This document shows, piece by piece, positions 58,295 to 64,000 of a stretch of 64,000 bases of DNA. The notes under the pieces were generated by a model, which was not told the origin of the DNA, did no database searches, and was given only the letters and a program-made list of their open reading frames with translations. This DNA is from DAOUJI01 sp965197415 (GTDB lineage Bacteria; Chloroflexota; Dehalococcoidia; Lucifugimonadales; JAGWBF01): NCBI GenBank assembly GCA_965197415.1, contig OZ240207.1, positions 1,240,001-1,304,000 on the forward strand, read 5' to 3'. The position numbers were made by a program, and so were the translations under genes. Each line of letters opens with the position of its first letter. Positions within the stretch are counted from its first letter, which is position 1.

Positions 58295-59815
58295 CTACTG
58301 CTCCGGCGAGGCTGGCGTCGTTTCGGCGTAGAGCCAGGAATCGAACAGGCTGCCCAAGTCTTTGCCCGCGATCTCCTCTGCCACGCCGATAAAGTCCTCA
58401 GTGGTCACGTTGCCTCCGGCATAACGGGACACATACTCACGGAGCGTCTCGAAAAACGCCTCGTCCCCGACCTCCCCGCGCAATGCGTGGAGGGCCATTG
58501 CTCCTCTCACATAGACTGTGCCGCTGAAAAGGTCGCGGGAATCGGGATCGGCCGGAGGACCATAGTTGGGACGCCACATCTCTTCCCAGAATGAATCGAA
58601 CACTCCTCCTCCGGACTTGTGGTCTTCCCACAGCCACTCGGCATAGACAGCGAACCCTTCGTTTAACCACACGTCTCGCCAAGACACGGGGGTAAGCAGG
58701 TTTCCGAACCATTGGTGGGCCAACTCGTGGGCTACAACTCTGTCGCCGACCTCCTCCAGTATCCCGGCTCCATAGAGTGGTCTGGGTTGGGTTTCCAGCG
58801 CCGTCACTACACCGCGACCCGGCAGGAACGTCACGTCGACCACAACGGCTCCTGAGGAATCAAACGGATACTGCCCGAACACCTCGCTAAAATAATCGAT
58901 GATCAAAGGAGCGTTATCCAAACCCCTCGTTGCGTATTCCCCTATCGATTCCTCCACAGAGTCAACCACAGATATGCCACCCGGGCTTTCCGTGACAACA
59001 TCGTCAAACTGGGCTATGGCCAGAAACGCCAGATAGCTGGCCATCTCATGGCCGCTTTCCCATACATAGGTTACGGTCTCTCCGTGGTCCATCGTCTCGA
59101 TGAGTTCACCATTTGATTCCGCCTCATAGGGTTTTGGGACCGTCAAGATAAAGGTATAAAGAGCTTTGTCGGACGGATGCTCATTGACCGGAAACCAATA
59201 AGAGGCGCCCCAGGGTTCACCATAGGCAATTATCCCAGTCTCATATTTGATCCAGCCTACCAGCAGGTTGGTCCCCGGAACATGGGTCGAGAAAGGATGA
59301 CCCTCGTACGACACAGTGACATTGAAGGCCGTTCCTTTAGGGATGGGCGCTGCCGGTCTTATTTTCATCTCGGGGCCCGAGCGGGAGTGTTCGGCAGGCT
59401 GGCTGTCCACTTCGACCAAGGTCACCGTCAAACCGCGAAAGTCTAAATTAAATGTGGCAAGGTCCTGGGTTGCATTGGCCTCTATTTGAGTCTGGCCCGA
59501 AATCGTGTTGGCTTCTACGACTATGTCCAGGGTGACGGTGTAGCGGACAACGTCGTAACCTCCGTTGCCCAGACCAGGAAAGAGGGGATCGCCCAACCCG
59601 GCAGCGCCTGGACGAGCATCCAGGAGAGGCGTGGGCGTCGGCTGCACCGTCGGTGTAGCTGTCGGCGCCAGGGTCGGGGTAGCGGTAGGTTTGAGTGTTG
59701 GTGTGGGTGTCGCGCTGTCGTCACATGCCGAGAGCAGGATTGCCACCGTCAAACATGACAGGCCAATCCACACCGTCCGTTGGACGGCTTTCATCAAGCC
59801 GAAAGCGAACGACAA
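58295..59815 (-). CDS. M1-family metallopeptidase lipoprotein
   Basis: 506-residue aminopeptidase. The signal part WIGLSCLTVAILLSAC ends in a lipobox followed by a Thr/Pro-rich linker typical of Chloroflexota lipoproteins. The zinc motif VVAHELAHQWFGNLL (HExxH) and the third ligand in DVWLNEGFAVYAEW are present, and the GxMEN-like position is GVVTALETQ. The C-terminal helical domain of classical aminopeptidase N is shortened. It ends tail to tail with the FAD oxidase gene, 8 bases apart. Confidence 0.92.
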   Translation of the reverse strand: MSFAFGLMKAVQRTVWIGLSCLTVAILLSACDDSATPTPTLKPTATPTLAPTATPTVQPTPTPLLDARPGAAGLGDPLFPGLGNGGYDVVRYTVTLDIVVEANTISGQTQIEANATQDLATFNLDFRGLTVTLVEVDSQPAEHSRSGPEMKIRPAAPIPKGTAFNVTVSYEGHPFSTHVPGTNLLVGWIKYETGIIAYGEPWGASYWFPVNEHPSDKALYTFILTVPKPYEAESNGELIETMDHGETVTYVWESGHEMASYLAFLAIAQFDDVVTESPGGISVVDSVEESIGEYATRGLDNAPLIIDYFSEVFGQYPFDSSGAVVVDVTFLPGRGVVTALETQPRPLYGAGILEEVGDRVVAHELAHQWFGNLLTPVSWRDVWLNEGFAVYAEWLWEDHKSGGGVFDSFWEEMWRPNYGPPADPDSRDLFSGTVYVRGAMALHALRGEVGDEAFFETLREYVSRYAGGNVTTEDFIGVAEEIAGKDLGSLFDSWLYAETTPASPEQ

Positions 59816-60057
59816 TTTGGCATCTCCTTGGCGTGAGTGGATCGCTGCATAATATCCTACGGATGTCTAGCGTGACTGGTTTGGCTTAGGTGGAACGAAA
59901 GCTCCCCGTCCAAGCGGTCCAGGACAACCGTCGGTCTGGTTGCCCTTCTCCAACAATCAACCATCATCAACTATAATTAAAAGTAGAGCGACGCAACCCA
60001 ATCCGACGCGCAACCTAGACGATAGCATACGAGCGGCACGGGAAGGGAGAGCTGACG

Positions 60058-60885
60058 ATGACCGACCAGGCATCATCCACGTCCAGCTACACAATGGGTT
60101 ACAGCGAGGAGTTCCGACAGCTTCTCAATCGACGGAGCGCCGAGACCCATGCCAAACATCTGCTGCCCCATCTGAATCCCGGGTTTCGTGTGCTCGACTT
60201 CGGCTGCGGCCCCGGAACGATTACGATGGGTCTGGCCAAGGCCGTTGAACCAGGCGAGGTCCACGGAATAGACATGGAGGAGTCGCAGATTAACCTGGCC
60301 CGGTCCGCGGCCGAGGCTGGAGGTCACACCAACGTGACGTTTCACGTAGGCTCCGTTTTCGATCTACCGTTCGAAGACAACTCCTTCGATGCCGCCCATT
60401 GCCATGCCGTTCTAATGCACATCCCCGACACACAGGCTGCGCTGGCCGAGGTCAAGCGGGTCTTGAAGCCCGGCGGAATAGTGGCCAGCCGCGAGACTAT
60501 TGTCGCCTCCTCGTTCCTGGAGCCGGCCTCCGATGGCACAGACGCCGGATGGGAATTGTTTTCGAACCTTCTGGCCGCCAATGGCGGACATCCAAAGATG
60601 GGAAAAGAACTAAAGCACAAGTTCCTTGAAGCCGGGTTTTCGGACATTCAGACGAGCGGCTCCTTCGACTTCTTTGGATCCGACGATGACGTTGCTTTCC
60701 TCTATAGTTTTATTGTGGACTGGTTCTTTTTGCCTGAAGTAATAGCCGCGGCCGTCAAATACGGGCTGGCGACCCAGGAGCAATTCGACACAGCCCGCCA
60801 AGGGCTGGACCAGTGGAAAGACCATCAGGGCGCCTGTGGAGCCATCGCTTTCGGCGAGGGGATTGCCCGTAAGCCCCAGTCCTGA
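60058..60885 (+). CDS. Class I SAM-dependent methyltransferase
   Basis: 275-residue methyltransferase. The SAM motif I is VLDFGCGPGTITMGLA, then GIDMEESQINLARSAAE and FDAAHCHAVLMHIPDTQAAL with LKPGG, the UbiE/arsenite-methyltransferase-like pattern. The C-terminal part (about 165-275) is helical and could shape the substrate site. ATG 60058 is preceded by GGGAGAG. A TATAAT at 59972-59977 may be its promoter. The 242-base gap 59816-60057, shared with the divergent peptidase gene, holds no gene. Confidence 0.92.
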   Translation: MTDQASSTSSYTMGYSEEFRQLLNRRSAETHAKHLLPHLNPGFRVLDFGCGPGTITMGLAKAVEPGEVHGIDMEESQINLARSAAEAGGHTNVTFHVGSVFDLPFEDNSFDAAHCHAVLMHIPDTQAALAEVKRVLKPGGIVASRETIVASSFLEPASDGTDAGWELFSNLLAANGGHPKMGKELKHKFLEAGFSDIQTSGSFDFFGSDDDVAFLYSFIVDWFFLPEVIAAAVKYGLATQEQFDTARQGLDQWKDHQGACGAIAFGEGIARKPQS

Positions 60886-60926
60886 GTCGCAGCCGCCGTC
60901 TACAGCCGATCGTTGGGCTGGCGTCC

Positions 60927-61376
60927 CTAATCCGCCAGTATGGAGTCTGCCCATAACTCTACGTCGGAAGGGTCCAGCCGGATTACGTCTGGCAGGCGGT
61001 CAAAGTCAGCGTCTACGGAAACGATTCTGTCGACTCCCAGACGACGCATCACCGCCGCGTGGACAAGGTCGCGGGCGCTAACCCCCATATTCAGGTCCGC
61101 CAGCCTCGCCGCCTCGTTGATGTCCTCAAGATAGACCGGTTCGATACGGTCTTGCATCACCTCAGCGAACTCCCGGAGGACCTCTCTGCCCAAGGCCCAT
61201 CTCCCAGAGGAGACGTAACGATGCAGAAGTTCTTGAAGGACCTCTGCGTCAGTGACAAACGCCAGCGGATGCTCCGCGGTCATCATGAGCACCTGAGCAC
61301 ACCACTTCTTGTTGGGATGGTCCCGGCCAGCGGCATAGATAGGGACATTGGCATCAATGAAGACCGCCCGGTTCAT
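60927..61376 (-). CDS. vapC: PIN-domain toxin of a VapBC pair
   Basis: 149-residue PIN nuclease. The four acidic positions are visible: Asp in AVFIDANVPIYAAG, Glu in AEVLQELLHRY, Asp in SARDLVHAAVM and Asp in SVDADFDRL. ATG 61376 was chosen because it opens MNRAVFIDAN, and it overlaps the antitoxin gene by 23 bases, so translation is coupled. Such toxins cut tRNA or rRNA. This pair appears complete, in contrast to the broken Phd/PIN locus at 17916-18286. Confidence 0.92.
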   Translation of the reverse strand: MNRAVFIDANVPIYAAGRDHPNKKWCAQVLMMTAEHPLAFVTDAEVLQELLHRYVSSGRWALGREVLREFAEVMQDRIEPVYLEDINEAARLADLNMGVSARDLVHAAVMRRLGVDRIVSVDADFDRLPDVIRLDPSDVELWADSILAD

Positions 61377-61602
61377 GGGCCGCCTCCAATTCGCGGGAGA
61401 GCGCATTGGCGTCAGGGGGGTCCTCGACCTCCAGACTGATCAACCGGGCAACGGCCCTTTTCCGGCGTTCCAGCGCCACACGCTCATAGGCGTCATCAAT
61501 CAGACGGCGTACGACCTCGGAGATGGGCGTTCCACTTTCCTCGACGATCTCATCCAATCGTTTGCGTTGTTCGGCGTCGAGCCGTACATCTAGCCGCGCC
61601 AT
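61354..61602 (-). CDS. vapB: Ribbon-helix-helix antitoxin of the VapBC pair
   Basis: 82-residue protein starting MARLDVRLDAEQRKRLDEIV with the RHH strand RLDVRL and helix, then ISEVVRRLIDDAYERVALER. It would bind DNA through the strand and the toxin through the C-terminal part. The ATG has GGGGAG upstream. Its gene overlaps vapC, and a palindrome lies at the promoter, consistent with autoregulation. Confidence 0.9.
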   Translation of the reverse strand: MARLDVRLDAEQRKRLDEIVEESGTPISEVVRRLIDDAYERVALERRKRAVARLISLEVEDPPDANALSRELEAAHEPGGLH

Positions 61603-61621
61603 GTTCTCCCCTCTCTTGTGA

Positions 61622-61672
61622 GTACACCAATGTACGGAGTTAACTATACGGAACGACTATGCTTTACGTCAA
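61622..61672 (-). promoter_or_regulatory. vapBC promoter and operator
   Basis: On the minus strand, TTGACG (61672-61667) and TATAGT (61648-61643) with an 18-base spacer, followed close to the start of transcription by a perfect inverted repeat GTACA ttgg TGTAC at 61635-61622. Binding of the RHH antitoxin there would block the promoter. Confidence 0.65.
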
Positions 61673-61736
61673 TAGCTTGGGCGTCAAGGGAGTCTGAGGA
61701 CAGCTTTCAAGGCCGGACTGCCGGGCCTAAACTCGA

Positions 61737-63227
61737 TCACCTGTCGAAGAGAACATTCGGCAGCCAGAGGGCAATCTCCGGGAACGCCAGAACCAGGGCC
61801 GTAGTTACGGCCATGCAGCCCATAAAGGGCAGCACGCCTATCCAGACGTCTGAAATAGTGCTTTGCCGTATCGGAGTGTTGGTCCTCGCCGCTTCTTCCC
61901 TGTCCACGTCCTGACGCACCCCATGCAAGACGTACAAGTTGATGCCCTCGGGCGGGCTGATGAGCGCAGCTTCCACCAACAACACTATGATGACGCCGAA
62001 CCAGACCAAGTCGACGCCGGCCTGCGACAACGTGGGAAGCAGGATGGGCACGGTGGTCACCATCATGGCGAAACTTTCCATAAAGGTGCCTAGAATAAGA
62101 TAGAACACGACCAACGCCAGCACGAGCTGCCAATCAGTCAGGTTCCAGCCTACGATAACGTCGGCAATGTCTTGAGAGATGCCCAACCGCGCGAAAGCGT
62201 AGCTCAACGTGAACGCGGCCATTAGAATCAGGAATATCATTCCCGTTGTCCGCACCGTTGAGATAACCGAGTCCAGCACAATGCGGCCGTTGCGTTGGAC
62301 CACTGCCCTGACCGCATCGCCGAAGGGTATACGGTCTGCCTGTAGAGTTTCCTGAGAGCTTTGGGCCGTGAAGTACACCAGCCCGGCGCTCCTCCACAGG
62401 CTCCTGAACAGGGGCGTCAGCAGTTCACCAGAGTTCAACAGAATCGTCAAGACGAAGGCGCCTGTTACACCGAAAGCAGCCGCTTCGCTGGGAGCGGCCC
62501 ATCCCAGGTATATGGACACCAACACGAGAAATATCAAAGCCCCAACAGGCAGCAGTTGGACTGCCCCAATTAGCCTGAGCTTCCAGCCTTCCCAGCTGGT
62601 GAAACTCTCTCCTTGTTCCCTGGGCGCCATGCCCCGCCAGAATATCGCCGTCACGGCGATCATCACCATGAACGACAATGCCAACAGGATGCCTGGGAAG
62701 AACCCGGCCATATAGAGGCGCCCAATGGACTCCTCCGCCAAAATACCGTAGAGAATCAGGCTGATGCTTGGGGGAATCAGGATGCCCAGCGTGCCTCCCG
62801 CCGCCAGCGAGCCAATTACCATGCGTTCCGAGTAATTCCGCTGCCGGAAGGCCGGCAGCGACGTGCGGCTGATGGTGGCGGAGGTCGCCACACTGGAGCC
62901 GGAACAGGCGGCGAATATGGCGCAGGACACGATGTTGGTGTGAATCAGGCCTCCGGGGAGGAACCATATCCAGCGGGAGATGACGGAATACATCCGCTCT
63001 CCCATTCCCGACCGGTTCATCAATTCTCCCATCAGTATGAATAGAGGAATTGCGACCAGGATGAAGTTGGTGTTCCGGTCCCAGGCTATGTTGTCCATGA
63101 TGCCCCACGGCGCACGCGCGGAGAAAAAGAACATGATTATGAGGGACATACAGCCCAAGGCTCCAGCGACATACATGCCCGCCGTAAAGAAGGCTGACAT
63201 TAAACCGAATGCAATGCCAAGGACCAA
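61737..63227 (-). CDS. dctM: TRAP transporter large permease
   Basis: 496-residue membrane protein of the TRAP large permease (DctM) family with about 12 helices. FILVAIPLFILMGELMNRSG and GGTLGILIPPSISLILYG are typical, and GTFMESFAMMVTTVPILLP is a late-helix hallmark. It works with DctQ to import organic acids using the sodium or proton gradient. It lies 53 bases downstream of dctQ on the same strand. The substrate-binding DctP is not in the window; it is probably upstream, beyond 64000. Confidence 0.93.
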   Translation of the reverse strand: MVLGIAFGLMSAFFTAGMYVAGALGCMSLIIMFFFSARAPWGIMDNIAWDRNTNFILVAIPLFILMGELMNRSGMGERMYSVISRWIWFLPGGLIHTNIVSCAIFAACSGSSVATSATISRTSLPAFRQRNYSERMVIGSLAAGGTLGILIPPSISLILYGILAEESIGRLYMAGFFPGILLALSFMVMIAVTAIFWRGMAPREQGESFTSWEGWKLRLIGAVQLLPVGALIFLVLVSIYLGWAAPSEAAAFGVTGAFVLTILLNSGELLTPLFRSLWRSAGLVYFTAQSSQETLQADRIPFGDAVRAVVQRNGRIVLDSVISTVRTTGMIFLILMAAFTLSYAFARLGISQDIADVIVGWNLTDWQLVLALVVFYLILGTFMESFAMMVTTVPILLPTLSQAGVDLVWFGVIIVLLVEAALISPPEGINLYVLHGVRQDVDREEAARTNTPIRQSTISDVWIGVLPFMGCMAVTTALVLAFPEIALWLPNVLFDR

Positions 63228-63280
63228 GCCTTAACCTCCGGGGCGCGAGAGGACACCCGATCTCTCATGACGCCAGCCCG

Positions 63281-63880
63281 TCATTCGATTTCGTCCCCGC
63301 CCATCGCCTTGTGTATGCGGGGCAGCCATCTCTCGGCGATTAAGGAAGTCATCATCTGTACGGAAGCGACCACTAGCAAACTGAATCCAATGGCTACTAC
63401 AATCTTGGGGATGAACACCGGGACCCAGGCATAGTCGTTGACGACCACACCCTTCTGATAATCGTCGATTACCTTGTCCCATAGCTTCCACGACGTGATT
63501 ACCGACAGAAAACACACGCCGGCCAAAGCTACCCAGTCGGCAATCGCTCTGATCGGGGGGCTCATCTTTGGGAGCAGCACGTCGATTCGCACGTGGGCGT
63601 CCGACCGAAGTGCGTAGGCAAAAGCCCAGGTGGCGGCCATCGCCAGTACGTACCCGCTCATCACGTCTCCGGCCGGGGCATAGACCCAATCCAGTTGTCG
63701 GGCTATCGCCTGGTAAGTGATGAAAAAGCCCAGGAGCAGCAATTGAAGGCCACAGACATACCCAAGAAACAAATACAGACGGTCAACTCTACGAGCGGCC
63801 GCCCGGAACCCCAACAACGCATATAGAGCCGCAGTCTTGCGTCCAGTGTAGGCTGACGAGCTTGTGGATGTCATCGTCAC
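63281..63880 (-). CDS. dctQ: TRAP transporter small permease
   Basis: 199-residue membrane protein with four helices (about 38-60, 76-95, 115-135, 160-180). SDAHVRIDVLLPKMSP between helices 2 and 3 is the DctQ mark. It is the first gene of the pair with dctM. The 120 bases from 63881 to the window end show no recognisable gene; one minus-strand frame there is open to the edge for about 40 codons, with no family features. Confidence 0.9.
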   Translation of the reverse strand: MTMTSTSSSAYTGRKTAALYALLGFRAAARRVDRLYLFLGYVCGLQLLLLGFFITYQAIARQLDWVYAPAGDVMSGYVLAMAATWAFAYALRSDAHVRIDVLLPKMSPPIRAIADWVALAGVCFLSVITSWKLWDKVIDDYQKGVVVNDYAWVPVFIPKIVVAIGFSLLVVASVQMMTSLIAERWLPRIHKAMGGDEIE

Positions 63881-64000
63881 TGAGGCGCTTTCACTAATAG
63901 AAGCTCAAGGCTAATCCGGACATTCTCCAACACGCCTTTGTCGAGACTTCGGGAGCCTTTCAACCTGACCGTTGGCTTTACGAACATCCTTAGAGACCTG

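Noticed and set aside
1..64000. CRISPR arrays, rRNA and tRNA genes
   Set aside because: No evenly spaced direct repeats, no rRNA-like sequence and no tRNA T-loop with matching stems were noticed on either strand; this was a reading by eye.
63881..64000. Open minus-strand frame of about 40 codons at the right edge, possibly the end of dctP
   Set aside because: No motif of the TRAP substrate-binding family is visible in so short a stretch.

Overview
The window is a stretch of bacterial chromosome with fairly high GC and dense coding on both strands. Gene content points to Chloroflexota, most likely a Dehalococcoidia or SAR202-like lineage. The signs are secreted lipoproteins with Thr/Pro-rich linkers after the lipobox, several flavin, SDR, CaiB and Rieske type catabolic genes, a fused GlcD-GlcF oxidase, Na+-pump decarboxylase subunits and a TRAP transporter. 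This is inference from gene families; there is no rRNA and I found no tRNA.

Layout. 1-9.3 kb: end of a threonine aldolase, a Rieske ferredoxin, a DUF3800 gene split by an IS5-type element, nadB with a GNAT gene, then three tandem SDR paralogs and an LLM flavin oxidoreductase. 9-10.8 kb: a DUF4926/DUF6883 pair whose second gene is split at codon 8 by an IS630-type element. 10.9-18.3 kb: a carboxymuconolactone-decarboxylase-like protein, an AtzG-like small protein with an amidase and an aldo/keto reductase, a giant FtsX-type permease, and a Phd antitoxin followed by only the tail of its PIN toxin. 18.3-23.6 kb: Na+-translocating decarboxylase beta and gamma subunits, an anchored nuclease, a dienelactone hydrolase, pyruvate kinase, and a peroxiredoxin-like gene with an in-frame TGA exactly at the catalytic cysteine position. 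23.8-28.3 kb: a TPP enzyme with an aldo/keto reductase, a 3-methyladenine glycosylase, a second Rieske protein and exonuclease III. 28.5-31 kb: convergent otsA and otsB. 31-37.5 kb: a structured leader before an MBL hydrolase, mtaB, a CoA transferase, and a radical SAM/PAP2 pair behind a large leader hairpin. 37.5-42.3 kb: an oxidoreductase, a beta-propeller lipoprotein, an LppX/LprG-like lipoprotein and a DHA2 MFS exporter. 42.5-45.1 kb: small enzymes. 45-51.6 kb: the run pheS, CADD-like oxygenase, pheT, HEPN, moeA, hypothetical, with a good promoter. 51.6-55.2 kb: NUDIX, hydroxyacid dehydrogenase, sucC, sucD. 55.3-64 kb: the GlcD-GlcF fusion, an M1 peptidase lipoprotein, a methyltransferase, a VapBC pair and TRAP permease genes dctQ and dctM, with the substrate-binding protein not seen.

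How the genes work together. Core metabolism (sucCD, pyk, nadB, pheST, moeA) is mixed with catabolic enzymes for amides, hydroxy acids and CoA-linked organic acids, fed by a TRAP carrier. Accessory toxin- or defence-like genes (DUF3800, DUF6883, Phd-PIN) are the ones damaged by insertion or deletion, while VapBC is intact.

The most notable observation is the candidate selenoprotein at 23118-23636: a UxxC peroxiredoxin-like protein with a hairpin just downstream of the TGA that fits a bacterial SECIS. Next are the CADD-like gene inserted between pheS and pheT, the LprG-P55-like lipoprotein/MFS locus, and two insertion elements that each split a gene whose reading frame is exactly restored when the element and one target copy are removed in silico.
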